Source: Limnobacter humi (GTDB lineage Bacteria; Pseudomonadota; Gammaproteobacteria; Burkholderiales; Burkholderiaceae_B). From it: DNA of 64,000 nt. The translations under genes were made by a program, and so were the position numbers. A model generated the notes under the pieces. It was not told the origin of the DNA. It searched no databases and saw only the letters and a list, made by a program, of their open reading frames with translations. Positions 43,600-52,766 of the stretch are shown one piece after another. The stretch lies in contig NZ_JANIGO010000001.1 in the NCBI RefSeq assembly GCF_024518835.1, positions 434,001 through 498,000 of the forward strand, given 5' to 3'. Positions within the stretch are counted from its first letter, which is position 1. Every line of letters starts with the position of its first letter.

Positions 43600-44609
43600 G
43601 CTGCGGGCACCTCGTCGTCTGCCCCTTGCTCGCCACCATATTCCGTTTGGAATGCGCGGGCATTGAGCCCTTGCTCCTGCAGCCAGCGCACCATCACCGG
43701 CACATAACCATGGGTCACAATCACGTTTTCGGCACCGGTGGCACCAATGGCTTTCATGAGGCCAGGCCAGTCGGCATGGTCGGACAGCACAAAGCCGCGG
43801 TCCACATTGCCACGCCGGCGTGCGCCACGCAACTGCATCCAGCCAGAGGCCAGGGCATCGGAATAGTCCGAACCAAACCGCTTCATCCAACTGGCGCCTT
43901 GGGCAGCAGGCGGTGCAATGGCCAGGCAGTTTTTATAGATGGCTTTGTCGGTGACTTCGCTCACCAGCAACGTGGGCGGCAAGGCAATGCCCGATTCCCG
44001 GTAAGCGGTGTTCAAGGCCTGCGCTGCGCTGTGGCACACAATGGGGCCGATCGAGGAATCCACTCCCGCCACAATGCGCTGAGCTTTGCCAAACGAGTAG
44101 CCGTACAGCACGCTGGCTTTGCCCTGCGCGGCATTGGCAGCCCACCAGGCATTGATGTCGGCGAACACATCGGCCTGCGGTCGCCAGCGGTAAACGGGCA
44201 AACCAAAGGTGGACTCGGTGATGAAGGTGTGGCACTTCACCGGTTCAAAAGGTGTGCAGGTGGCGTCGGGTTGCACTTTGTAGTCGCCACTGGCCACCCA
44301 AATTTCACCCTGGTATTCCAGCCGAACCTGGGCCGAGCCCAACACATGCCCCGCCGGGTGAAAAGAGATGCGAACGCCCCGGTGTTCAACAGCCGTGCCG
44401 TAGGGCAAGGTGTCCAGGTGGATGTTGCCCAAGCGTGTGCGCAACACTTGCGCGCCAGCCTCAGCACACAGATAGTGGTTGTGGCCATAGCGGGCATGGT
44501 CTGCGTGGGCATGGGTGATGACAGCGCGGTCCACTTTGCGCCAGGGGTCGATGTAAAAATCACCGGGCGGGCAATACAAACCCTCCGGGCGGCTAACAAC
44601 CAATTCCAT
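43596..44609 (-). CDS. Ligase-associated DNA exonuclease (MBL fold, SNM1-like)
   Basis: About 337 residues from ATG 44609. A metallo-beta-lactamase fold carries THAHADHARYG near residue 35 as metal ligands, FHPAGHVLGSAQV as a later motif, and a beta-CASP region with VLSDHADWPGL and VIVTHGYV. This is the exonuclease partner of the bacterial ligase set. Its stop overlaps the ligase start, giving tight coupling. The upstream gene is clsB, 17 bp away. Confidence 0.9.
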   Translation of the reverse strand: MELVVSRPEGLYCPPGDFYIDPWRKVDRAVITHAHADHARYGHNHYLCAEAGAQVLRTRLGNIHLDTLPYGTAVEHRGVRISFHPAGHVLGSAQVRLEYQGEIWVASGDYKVQPDATCTPFEPVKCHTFITESTFGLPVYRWRPQADVFADINAWWAANAAQGKASVLYGYSFGKAQRIVAGVDSSIGPIVCHSAAQALNTAYRESGIALPPTLLVSEVTDKAIYKNCLAIAPPAAQGASWMKRFGSDYSDALASGWMQLRGARRRGNVDRGFVLSDHADWPGLMKAIGATGAENVIVTHGYVPVMVRWLQEQGLNARAFQTEYGGEQGADDEVPAA

Positions 44610-44626
44610 GCTGAACACCGACTGCC

Positions 44627-45997
44627 TTAATATCGACTACCGAATGCGGTGACAAACACCGCCAACTGCGTGAGTTTATAACACACCCAACTGAATGCCC
44701 GGCTGCGCCAGGGGCGGCGGCGGTGCAGCTCCGGGTCGACGCGATGGCTGTGGTGCGCAATGGCGTGCAACAATTCCGCTTTTAATTGTTGGGCAAATGC
44801 CCGGTTGTGAACCACCATGTTGGCCTCGCGGGCAAACAGGGTGCTCAACGGGTCGAGGTTGGAGGACCCCACCGTGGCCCAGAAGGAGTCGACCACGCCC
44901 ACCTTGGCGTGCAAAAAGCTGGGCGTGTACTCGTACACCTCCACACCGTGTTGCAGAAGCTCGTCGTACAGGTGCAGGGTGGCATAGTGTTGAAACGCAT
45001 ATTCCACGCGCCCCTGCAGCAGCAGCTTGACCACCACACCACGGCTGCGTGCAGCCAGAATGGCGCGCCGCATGCGTCGGCTGGGCAAGAAGTAGGCATT
45101 GGCCAACACCACCGAGGTGTGGGCTCGGCTCATGGCCTGAATGTAGCTGCGCTCAATGCGACGGCGAAACCGGAAATTGTCCCGCAATACCAGTTGGGCT
45201 TTCACCGAGCCTTGGTGGGCAATTGGACCTTGGCGGGCCTCTTCCGCCAGAACATTGGCCAGGCGCTGTTTGCGCTTGGCCCACCACCGGGCAGTTAAGG
45301 TGTCGGTGACGGTGCCTCGCGGCCCAACCTGCCACCACAGCCATTCCATGCTGTGCCACACATCGCCCACCACTGGGCCTTCCAATTGGATGGCAAAGTC
45401 ATAGCGCGGGCCGAGCATGTCGCCCCGCAGTTGGCGGTTGGTGTTCAAGGGTTGGCGGTGCCCGGACAACAGGTGCACGTAAGACTGCTGCTCGCGCAGT
45501 TCAGCCATGCGCAGTTCATGTTGTTCGTCGGCGTGGTTGAGGTCATCAATCAAATTGATGCCGCCGACAAATGCCACCCGGCGATCGACCGCGATGATTT
45601 TGCGGTGCATGCGGCGCAAACGCGTGGGTGTGAGCTTCAGCGGCGAACCTTCTGGCCGGAAGATGCGCACGTCCACACCCGCTTGCTGGAGGCGGGGCAC
45701 ATGGTGCTCAACACCTTCCTTTCCCCCAAAGCCATCCAGCACCAGGCGAACCTGCACACCCCGCAGGGCTGCATGGCACAGGGCCAGGCAAAAAGCCTCA
45801 CCCACGGCATCGTTGGCAAATATATAGGTTTCAATACGGACTGCATGGGTCGCATTGGCAATCGCTGCCAAAGCACGCGGAAACAAGGCCTCCCCACCAG
45901 TGAGCAAGGCCACCTGGTTTCCGTTGCGTTCAGGTGGAACCGGTTGCAACAGGGTTTCCAAGCGGGATTCCAGCAGCCCCTCGATGCGATGTTTCAT
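44627..45997 (-). CDS. clsB: Cardiolipin synthase ClsB (phospholipase D family)
   Basis: A 456-residue protein with two HKD motifs: MHRKIIAVDRRVAFVGGINL near residue 150 and FLHAKVGVVDSFWATVGSSNLD near 365. Spacing and size match ClsB, which makes cardiolipin at the inner membrane. A C-terminal hydrophobic, basic tail (WVCYKLTQLAVFVTAF) may contact the membrane. It overlaps the upstream EEP gene by 4 bp. Confidence 0.9.
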   Translation of the reverse strand: MKHRIEGLLESRLETLLQPVPPERNGNQVALLTGGEALFPRALAAIANATHAVRIETYIFANDAVGEAFCLALCHAALRGVQVRLVLDGFGGKEGVEHHVPRLQQAGVDVRIFRPEGSPLKLTPTRLRRMHRKIIAVDRRVAFVGGINLIDDLNHADEQHELRMAELREQQSYVHLLSGHRQPLNTNRQLRGDMLGPRYDFAIQLEGPVVGDVWHSMEWLWWQVGPRGTVTDTLTARWWAKRKQRLANVLAEEARQGPIAHQGSVKAQLVLRDNFRFRRRIERSYIQAMSRAHTSVVLANAYFLPSRRMRRAILAARSRGVVVKLLLQGRVEYAFQHYATLHLYDELLQHGVEVYEYTPSFLHAKVGVVDSFWATVGSSNLDPLSTLFAREANMVVHNRAFAQQLKAELLHAIAHHSHRVDPELHRRRPWRSRAFSWVCYKLTQLAVFVTAFGSRY

Positions 45998-46788
45998 GGC
46001 GTCATGGTCTTTAAATGCAAATCGGCCACCATGGGCGCATGGTCTGACAACTTGCCCCAGGCCGCGCCATGACAGACCTCCGCATGGAGCACATCAAACC
46101 CCCGAGCAAACACGCGGTCCAGCCCCAAGAGGGGCAATCGGCTGGGGAAGCTGGCCACTTTGGCCAAACGACGGCTGCGTTCAAAAGGGATGACTTCCTC
46201 GGCGCCCAAGCCAGCCTTGAGCACCGGGCCCAGGCGGCGTTGCCAGTCGTTGAAATCGCCGGCGACCAGCACCGGTGACTGGGGCTGAACATGGCGGCGG
46301 ACATGGTCTACCAGCTTGTCGGCCTGGCGGTTTCGGCTGCGTGCAAACAGGCCAAAATGCGCCACCAGCGCATGCACTGGTCCACTGGGGGTCAAGACGC
46401 GACAATGCAACAGCCCGCGCTGCTCCAGCCGATGGTCGGACACATCCTCATTGAGCACCCATTCAATGGGATACCGGGACAACAAGGCATTGCCGTGGTG
46501 ACCATGTGGGTAGACTGCATTCATGCCGTAGGCTGTGAAATAGCGGGGGCTGCTGGCATGGCCCAGCACCTCGTCCACGCCAGAGGCCAAAAATTCATGC
46601 TGACCGGCCTGCGGCCAGTGCTCAAAGCGCTCGGCATGGCGGTCATGGCGGCCCTGCACTTCTTGCAGAAACACCAGGTCAGCATCCAGCGCGTGAATGC
46701 TGTCCCGCAGGGCATGAATGGTGAGCGCGGGTTTGCGCAGGCCCATCACGCCTTTGTGGATGTTGTAGGTGGCCATTCTCAAGCGCAT
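45994..46788 (-). CDS. Endonuclease/exonuclease/phosphatase-family protein (YbhP-like)
   Basis: A 264-residue EEP-fold protein: MATYNIHKGVMGLRKP, VFLQEVQG with the metal-binding Glu, VAGDFNDW and LSDHAPMVADL. Gene order with clsB (EEP before ClsB, overlapping stop and start) is the same as in E. coli ybhP-clsB. It probably hydrolyses a phosphodiester linked to lipid or nucleic acid, but the substrate is unknown. Confidence 0.88.
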   Translation of the reverse strand: MRLRMATYNIHKGVMGLRKPALTIHALRDSIHALDADLVFLQEVQGRHDRHAERFEHWPQAGQHEFLASGVDEVLGHASSPRYFTAYGMNAVYPHGHHGNALLSRYPIEWVLNEDVSDHRLEQRGLLHCRVLTPSGPVHALVAHFGLFARSRNRQADKLVDHVRRHVQPQSPVLVAGDFNDWQRRLGPVLKAGLGAEEVIPFERSRRLAKVASFPSRLPLLGLDRVFARGFDVLHAEVCHGAAWGKLSDHAPMVADLHLKTMTP

Positions 46789-46849
46789 GACACGCCCCTT
46801 CCCCTTGCTGAACAGGTCCGTAAATTACGGGCAGATTGAACGTGGTTTC

Positions 46850-47007
46850 AAGGTTTTGTCACAGACTCCGGGTATTGTGACACCTAGGGTATCCCCCTAC
46901 CATCTCATCGTAAATATTTAGTTCTGGCTAACGAAGTCTTTTGATCTTCTCTTCTTTTGAACTAATTTCATATCGCAAAGGGGCCTATCGGCCCCTTTTT
47001 ATTTTTG
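46850..47007 (+). ncRNA. Possible small RNA or leader ending in a terminator
   Basis: In the 210-bp gap between the EEP gene and nudB, a TTGTCACA...TGTGACA inverted repeat (46855-46882) is followed by AT-rich sequence and then a GGGGCC/GGCCCC hairpin (46977-46998) with a T-rich tail on the + strand. A + strand terminator with no + strand gene suggests a short transcript. No promoter is certain. Confidence 0.25.
46977..47007. terminator. Intrinsic terminator after nudB
   Basis: AAAGGGGCC / GGCCCCTTT with a 4-base loop and TTATTTTT following on the + strand. It abuts the nudB stop codon (46999-47001). Confidence 0.85.
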
Positions 47008-47499
47008 GGTATTCAAACGGGCGGCCAGGTCCAGAATGGCCTGCGCGTTGTTGGGTGAAAAACACCGCTTTGCCGCTTCCTGGGCATTCAACCATTCAAA
47101 GGCCACATGCTCTTTGGCGGCCAAGGTGGGCTTTGCGTCGCTGGGCAAACACACCATGAACCAATGCTCGGTATTGTGGGTGACACCGGGCCCGTACCGG
47201 TGGCGCCAATGCTCAAAAATTTCATATTGAATGTGGTGTGGCCAGGGCCGCAATACGCCTGGTTGTTTGAGTTCTGCGGCCGTGCAGTGCAACACGGGTT
47301 TGTTGTCCAGACGAGCAATGAAACCGGTTTCTTCCTGCAACTCCCGCAGGGCGGCTTGGGCAGGGTCTTCGTCCAACGCATCCAGACTGCCGGTGACAGA
47401 CTGCCAATACCCCGCCTTGTCGGCCCGCTCGATCAATAAAAAATCCCCGGAAGGACGGGTCATGACGACCAGCACCGACACGGGGATTTTGAATGCCAT
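46999..47499 (-). CDS. nudB: Dihydroneopterin triphosphate diphosphatase (Nudix)
   Basis: A 166-residue Nudix hydrolase with the box GSLDALDEDPAQAALRELQEETGF at about 37-60, spaced as in NudB. ATG 47499 (MAFKIPVSVLVV) is chosen over longer starts because it opens the fold directly. NudB removes pyrophosphate from dihydroneopterin triphosphate in folate synthesis. It follows aspS by 22 bp, as in many betaproteobacteria. Confidence 0.88.
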   Translation of the reverse strand: MAFKIPVSVLVVMTRPSGDFLLIERADKAGYWQSVTGSLDALDEDPAQAALRELQEETGFIARLDNKPVLHCTAAELKQPGVLRPWPHHIQYEIFEHWRHRYGPGVTHNTEHWFMVCLPSDAKPTLAAKEHVAFEWLNAQEAAKRCFSPNNAQAILDLAARLNTQK

Positions 47500-47521
47500 G
47501 AACGGCTGAACCAGCGGGCGT

Positions 47522-49327
47522 TTAAGCCACGTTTTTGGGTTCGGCCTGGCGCAGGCGAATGTGCAATTCGCGCAACTGCTTTTCGTCCACTGGGCTTGGG
47601 GCTTGCGTGAGCAAACACTGGGCGCGCTGTGTTTTGGGGAAAGCAATCACGTCGCGAATGCTTTCGGCACCGCTCATCATGGTCACAATGCGATCCAGAC
47701 CAAAGGCCAAACCACCGTGGGGTGGCGCACCGTACTGAAGGGCATCCAGCAGGAAGCCAAACTTTTGCTGGGCTTCTTCTTCGCCAATGTTGAGTGCGCG
47801 GAACACCTTGCTTTGCACGTTTTCTTTGTGAATACGCACCGAGCCACCGCCCAATTCCCAGCCGTTCAACACCATGTCGTAGGCCTTGGCCAGACACTTG
47901 CCAGGGTCGGTGGCCAGGTAATCTTCGTGACCGTCCTTGGGGCTGGTGAAGGGGTGGTGACAGGCCACCCAGCGGCCGCCTTCGTCGTCGAATTCGAACA
48001 TCGGGAAATCCACCACCCAGAGGGGTTCCCACTGGCCTTGCACCAAACCGGCCTTCTGGCCGAATTCGCTGTGGCCCACTTTCAACCGCAATGCGCCGAT
48101 GGCATCGTTGACCACTTTGGCTTTGTCGGCACCAAAGAAGATGAGGTCGCCATTCTGGGCACCGGTGCGCTTGAGCAGCTCGTTCAGGGCGGTGTCGTGA
48201 ATGTTTTTCACAATGGGCGACTGCAGGCCGTCACGGCCTTTGGAGAGGTCGTTGACCTTGATCCAGGCCAGGCCCTTGGCGCCATAAATGGCCACGAATT
48301 TGGTGTAGGCATCGATTTCAGAACGGGGCATGTCGCCACCGCCAGGCACACGCAGTGCAACCACGCGGCCACCGTCCATGTTGGCGGGGCCGGAGAACAC
48401 CTTGAAGTCGACGTCTTTCATGAGGTCGGTCAGCTCGGTGAATTCCATTTTGACGCGCAGGTCGGGCTTGTCGGAACCAAAGCGGGCCATGGCCTCGCTA
48501 TAAGGCATGACCGGGAAGGGGTTGGCCAGTTGCACATCCATGGTTTCGGCAAACACCTTGCGGATCATGTGCTCAAACAGGTCACGAATTTCCTGTTCGG
48601 TCAGGAAGGAGGTTTCGATGTCCACCTGGGTAAATTCGGGCTGACGGTCAGCACGCAGGTCTTCGTCACGGAAGCACTTGGTGATTTGGTAATACCGGTC
48701 AAAGCCCGCCACCATCAGCATTTGCTTGAACAACTGGGGCGACTGGGGCAGCGCGAAAAATTCGCCGGCATGCACGCGGGAGGGCACCAGGTAGTCGCGC
48801 GCGCCTTCGGGCGTGCTCTTGGTCAGCATGGGGGTTTCAATGTCGATGAAGCCTTGGTCGTCCAGGTACTTGCGGATGGCCATGGCCACCTTGTAACGCA
48901 GCATCAGGTTTTTCTGCATTTGCGGGCGGCGCAGGTCCAGCACGCGGTGGGTCAGGCGGGTGGTCTCGGAGAGGTTTTCATCGTCGAGCTGGAACGGCGG
49001 CGTGACCGACGCGTTTAGCACTTCCAGGCCCTTGCACAGCACTTCGACAGCACCGCTTTTCAAGTTGCTGTTTTCGGTACCCGCCGGGCGGGAACGCACC
49101 AGGCCTTCCACGCGCACGCAGAACTCGTTGCGCAGGGTTTCGGCCAGGGCAAACATCTCGGGCAAATCGGGGTCGCACACCACTTGCACCAGGCCTTCAC
49201 GGTCGCGCAGGTCGATGAAGATCACCCCACCGTGGTCACGGCGGCGTTGTACCCAGCCACACAGGGAGACGGTTTGGCCCAGGTGGGCTTGTGACACGTT
49301 GCCACAATAATCGGTGCGCATTTTCAT
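47522..49327 (-). CDS. aspS: Aspartyl-tRNA synthetase
   Basis: A 601-residue class II synthetase: the OB-fold anticodon domain ([24 protein letters not shown]) leads into motif 1 near LDLRRPQMQ, then [18 protein letters not shown] (motif 2) and [13 protein letters not shown] (motif 3), with the GAD insertion between. It charges tRNA-Asp; bacterial-type enzymes of this length are often non-discriminating when Gln/Asn synthetases are absent, which cannot be judged here. The start at 49321 is an alternative. Confidence 0.97.
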   Translation of the reverse strand: MKMRTDYCGNVSQAHLGQTVSLCGWVQRRRDHGGVIFIDLRDREGLVQVVCDPDLPEMFALAETLRNEFCVRVEGLVRSRPAGTENSNLKSGAVEVLCKGLEVLNASVTPPFQLDDENLSETTRLTHRVLDLRRPQMQKNLMLRYKVAMAIRKYLDDQGFIDIETPMLTKSTPEGARDYLVPSRVHAGEFFALPQSPQLFKQMLMVAGFDRYYQITKCFRDEDLRADRQPEFTQVDIETSFLTEQEIRDLFEHMIRKVFAETMDVQLANPFPVMPYSEAMARFGSDKPDLRVKMEFTELTDLMKDVDFKVFSGPANMDGGRVVALRVPGGGDMPRSEIDAYTKFVAIYGAKGLAWIKVNDLSKGRDGLQSPIVKNIHDTALNELLKRTGAQNGDLIFFGADKAKVVNDAIGALRLKVGHSEFGQKAGLVQGQWEPLWVVDFPMFEFDDEGGRWVACHHPFTSPKDGHEDYLATDPGKCLAKAYDMVLNGWELGGGSVRIHKENVQSKVFRALNIGEEEAQQKFGFLLDALQYGAPPHGGLAFGLDRIVTMMSGAESIRDVIAFPKTQRAQCLLTQAPSPVDEKQLRELHIRLRQAEPKNVA

Positions 49328-49354
49328 GTTGTTGGTGTGTAGTCGAAGTTCAAG

Positions 49355-49957
49355 TTAAAGGGCAGCTTCACCGGGCGGTGTGACCACCCCCAGTGACACA
49401 ATGTATTTCAAGGCTTCGTCCACGGTCATGCCCGAGGGGCGAAGCGAATTTTCCGGCACGATGATGACATACCCGGAGGCTGGACTGGGCGCTGTGGGCA
49501 CATACACAGCCACCATGCGGTCTTCAAATGAGCTCGCCAGGTTGTCGGGCGGATTGCCGGTGACAAAACCCAACGCCCACACGCCAGGGTGCGGGTAAGG
49601 CACCAGCACAGACTCGCGAAAGGCTTTACCCGACGAGGTGAGCAAGGTGTCCGAAATTTGCTTGACGCTGGTGTACACCACCTTGAGCAGCGGAATGCCC
49701 GACAAAATGCGGTCGCCAAGCCGGAACAACCAGGCACCAATGAAATTGGTATACAGCAAACCCGTGACCAGCAGCACCAAAAAGGTGAGTACAAATCCCA
49801 AGCCCGGTACATAAAAACCGAACAGGCTTTCCGGCTGCAAGGCAGCTGGCAGCAGCAACAGGGTTTTGTCGACCAGGCCCACCACAGTGAGCAGCACCCA
49901 AGCGGTGATCAGCAGGGGTACCCACACCAACAGACCGGCCAAAAGAAGTTTTTTCAT
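49355..49957 (-). CDS. DUF502 membrane protein
   Basis: A 200-residue protein with two long N-terminal membrane helices (about 5-29 and 49-70) and the DUF502 core PLLKVVYTSVKQISDTL, VPYPHPGVWALGFVTG and VYVPTAPSPASGYVIIVP. The function is unknown. It precedes aspS and follows fmdB, an order conserved in Burkholderiales. Confidence 0.9.
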   Translation of the reverse strand: MKKLLLAGLLVWVPLLITAWVLLTVVGLVDKTLLLLPAALQPESLFGFYVPGLGFVLTFLVLLVTGLLYTNFIGAWLFRLGDRILSGIPLLKVVYTSVKQISDTLLTSSGKAFRESVLVPYPHPGVWALGFVTGNPPDNLASSFEDRMVAVYVPTAPSPASGYVIIVPENSLRPSGMTVDEALKYIVSLGVVTPPGEAAL

Positions 49958-50229
49958 GCGGCGTCAGACGACGGGGTGGACGACGATGCAGCGGGTGCTG
50001 CAGGTGCTGGCGCGCCGGCGCCAGCCGCTGCACTGGAACCGCTGGACCCGCCACGGAAATCGGTGACATACCAACCCGAACCCTTGAGTTGAAAGCCGGG
50101 CGCAGTGACCTGCTTGGCAAAATGCTCCTGCCCGCACGTGGGGCAGCGGGTCAACGGGGCATCACTGATTTTCTGCAAGACGTCTTTTTCAAAGCCACAG
50201 GACTGGCAGCGATACGCATAAATTGGCAT
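49954..50229 (-). CDS. FmdB-family zinc ribbon protein
   Basis: A 91-residue protein from ATG 50229, starting MPIYAYRCQSCGFEKDVLQ and holding CPTCGQ, the four cysteines of the FmdB/CxxC zinc ribbon, followed by a low-complexity Ala/Gly/Ser/Pro tail. The role is regulatory or unknown. It overlaps the DUF502 gene by 4 bp. Confidence 0.9.
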   Translation of the reverse strand: MPIYAYRCQSCGFEKDVLQKISDAPLTRCPTCGQEHFAKQVTAPGFQLKGSGWYVTDFRGGSSGSSAAAGAGAPAPAAPAASSSTPSSDAA

Positions 50230-50316
50230 TTTGGAAACACCTGGAAAAGCAACGACAAACCCCTGATTATACGTTGCGCTGGGGTGGTTCTCCAAGCGTC
50301 TGTTTTTGAAAGGAAA

Positions 50317-50354
50317 TAAAAAAACGCGCCGGGTTCTTCAGAAACCCGGCGCGT
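50317..50354 (-). terminator. Intrinsic terminator of the desaturase gene
   Basis: ACGCGCCGGGTT / AACCCGGCGCGT, a 12-bp perfect stem with a 7-base loop, followed on the minus strand by a run of seven T. It lies 26 bp past the desaturase stop. Confidence 0.93.
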
Positions 50355-50379
50355 GGTGTGTACCGAATCGACTCGCGCC

Positions 50380-51504
50380 TTACTGGGCGCTCACCGGCAC
50401 CATGGCTTTGGGGTCGTTGCCCCAGCGGTTGGCCCGCGTGAAGGAACCCAGGTCATTGAAGCGGACACCGTTGGCGCGCATGACTTCATGGGCCTTTTTG
50501 GCTGTCATCTGGCGAATGTAAAACGGATCACGAACCACGAAGTGATGAATGCCGTGTGTGGAACCGAAGTTGAAGCAGAACAGGTGAGGGATCACGAACC
50601 ATTTGCTGTTCAACACCTGGCACTGCTGCACGAAGTTACCGTCTTCGATGTCGCCAAAATAGTGCATGTTCGAGCTGATGAAGTTGATCGAAAATGACCG
50701 CAGCAGGTTGGGAGCCAGCACCAGCACAGCCACGGTGTTGGCCAAGTCCACGTGATTGGTCACCACGGCAGGCCAAGGCACGCTGTAACCCACTAGCCAG
50801 GCCGCTGCTTCAATGGCCCAGTAGGCCACGTAGGCATGGTAAACGGTGTAGAAAATGGTGGCCAACGGGAAGTTGCCAATGGCGCCGCGCATCAAGGCTT
50901 TGAAACGCAGGTGTTTGGGCACTTTCAGAATGCGCAGCACAACCGACAATTCCAGGTCCAGCATCATCAGCACGCGCAGGGGGGTGAAACGCTCGCCGTT
51001 GGTGATGGCGCGCTCTTCCAGGTCGGTGGCAGTGCCGGAATGCTTGTGGTGGTGAAGGTGCAAGTGGCGGCGCAACCAAGGGTTGATGGTGCTGGGGCGG
51101 CAAATCCACACCAGGGCCATCATCAGGTTGTGCATGAACTTGTTTTTGCGGAAGTACATGTAATGAATGAGGTCGTGCTCCAGCTCATGGGTGAACGAGA
51201 GGAAAACCGCAATCACGGGAATGGTGATGTACCAGGCCAGCACACCTTCCAGGTAGGCCCAGCCGGTCAACAATGCACCGGCCATGCTCAGCAACAGAAT
51301 GCCCATGCCAATGGCGTCCTGATGAGCCAGCACGGGGTACTTGGCGCGAATGCGGTCACCTTCGGCCAAAATCGCGGTTTTGATGGTGGCAATGCGTTTC
51401 TGGTCCACCGCATTGATGTGGTTCTGCTTGATGCGCGATGCAGGGGCAGCTGCTGCAGTCTGGCTTGGGGTGCCATTCATCAGCTTGTCGCTCAAACTTG
51501 CCAT
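50380..51504 (-). CDS. Membrane fatty acid desaturase/alkane hydroxylase-like protein
   Basis: A 374-residue integral membrane diiron enzyme. The eight-His signature appears as HELEHD, HLHHHKH and HGIHHF at about 106, 148 and 325, with membrane helices between. The overall form fits the FA_desaturase superfamily shared by desaturases and AlkB-type hydroxylases. The AraC regulator divergent from it may control it. The substrate is not clear from sequence. Confidence 0.85.
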   Translation of the reverse strand: MASLSDKLMNGTPSQTAAAAPASRIKQNHINAVDQKRIATIKTAILAEGDRIRAKYPVLAHQDAIGMGILLLSMAGALLTGWAYLEGVLAWYITIPVIAVFLSFTHELEHDLIHYMYFRKNKFMHNLMMALVWICRPSTINPWLRRHLHLHHHKHSGTATDLEERAITNGERFTPLRVLMMLDLELSVVLRILKVPKHLRFKALMRGAIGNFPLATIFYTVYHAYVAYWAIEAAAWLVGYSVPWPAVVTNHVDLANTVAVLVLAPNLLRSFSINFISSNMHYFGDIEDGNFVQQCQVLNSKWFVIPHLFCFNFGSTHGIHHFVVRDPFYIRQMTAKKAHEVMRANGVRFNDLGSFTRANRWGNDPKAMVPVSAQ

Positions 51505-51610
51505 GGTCTTGCCTCACTCGGATTTGTTATTGAAGTGCATGCAGTATGCTTGGGCTACTGATTGATTGCATGTTCCAGAACGACAAGCCCATGACTTTGC
51601 GCGCCACACC

Positions 51611-52624
51611 ATGACGCCCTTGCATTCCGACACCCCCACCGCCCTGACCAGCTGGATGCGCGGCCTTGCCCGTGAACTGGAGCTGCGGGGCCTGTCTTCG
51701 AGCGCACTGTTCGCCGAAGTCGGACTGGACCACAGCCTGCTGGACAACCCGGAGGCCCGTTACCCAGTGGTTGACACCACCCGCCTGTGGCTGCGGGCTG
51801 TTGAATTGACCGGTGACGAGGCCTTGGGTCTGAAAGCCATCCGCCACATCACGCCGGCCACATTCCATGCCGTGGGCTTGAGTGTGATGGCCAGCGAAAC
51901 GCTGGAGCAGGCCTTTGGCCGCATGAGCCGCTTTGCCGACCTGGTGACCGACGCCAGCCAGATCGTGATTTCAACCCGGGAATCCACGTTTGAAGTGGAG
52001 TTGCGCATTCGGGATGCATCCAGGCCTGCACACCAGTCGGTGGATGGCTTTATGGCTTTGCTGGCCAATGCCGGCAAAGGCCTGGGTTCGCCCGAATTGA
52101 TCCCCTTGCGGGTGGAGTTGAGTCGACCAGAACCCCAGGGGGAGGCCCTGGACCTCTTCAACAAGCTGTTTGTAGCCCCAGTGAGCTTTGGCCAGCCGCG
52201 AATTGCGCTGGTGTATGCGCTGCACACGGTTCAAACCCGACTAAAGGGCGCCAACCCCTTGGTGGCTGAACACCTGGACCAGGCGAGCCTGGCAGCCATG
52301 GAACGCCTGAAACCGGCCACCAGTTTGAGCCGCATGCTGAAAAACTGGGCCAGGGAACGCCTGCCCCACGGCACGCCCACGATTGAAGAGGCGGCACAAC
52401 AGGTAAACATGAGCGCGCGCAACCTGCAGCGCAAACTGGCCGAAGAAGGCACCAGCCTGGCTGCACTGATTGACGACATTCGTCAAACCGAATGTTTGCG
52501 ACGCTTGAAACACACCCAGGACCCACTGACAGCCATCGCGCTGGACCTTGGGTTTTCAGACTCATCCGCATTCAGCAGGGCTTGCAAACGCTGGTATGGC
52601 AAAAGCCCCAGCGAACTTCGCTAA
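51611..52624 (+). CDS. AraC-family regulator with Arabinose_bd-type N-terminal domain
   Basis: A 337-residue regulator from ATG 51611; 51566 is also open. Residues ~20-200 match the OruR/ArgR-like ligand domain (SSSALFAEVGLD, GLKAIRHITPATFHAVGL). The C-terminal AraC HTH pair includes IEEAAQQVNMSARNLQRKLAEEG and IALDLGFSDSSAFSRACKRWYGKSPSE. It is divergent from the desaturase gene, with a ~106-bp shared promoter region. Confidence 0.9.
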   Translation: MTPLHSDTPTALTSWMRGLARELELRGLSSSALFAEVGLDHSLLDNPEARYPVVDTTRLWLRAVELTGDEALGLKAIRHITPATFHAVGLSVMASETLEQAFGRMSRFADLVTDASQIVISTRESTFEVELRIRDASRPAHQSVDGFMALLANAGKGLGSPELIPLRVELSRPEPQGEALDLFNKLFVAPVSFGQPRIALVYALHTVQTRLKGANPLVAEHLDQASLAAMERLKPATSLSRMLKNWARERLPHGTPTIEEAAQQVNMSARNLQRKLAEEGTSLAALIDDIRQTECLRRLKHTQDPLTAIALDLGFSDSSAFSRACKRWYGKSPSELR

Positions 52625-52766
52625 GCCCCACCCCGCCACGAATCAATACCATTTAGACACAGCCCTCTAGCTGGAGGGAACAACTCTTGCAACGAACCCT
52701 GCAGCGGCACGGCGTGTTTTGCAAAACACGTCAGCAAAGTGATGAGATCTGTATGGAGATGGTGCA

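Noticed and set aside
47561-49018. A 485-codon open frame antisense to aspS
   Set aside because: aspS is unmistakable on the other strand and the antisense product shows only complement-type composition.
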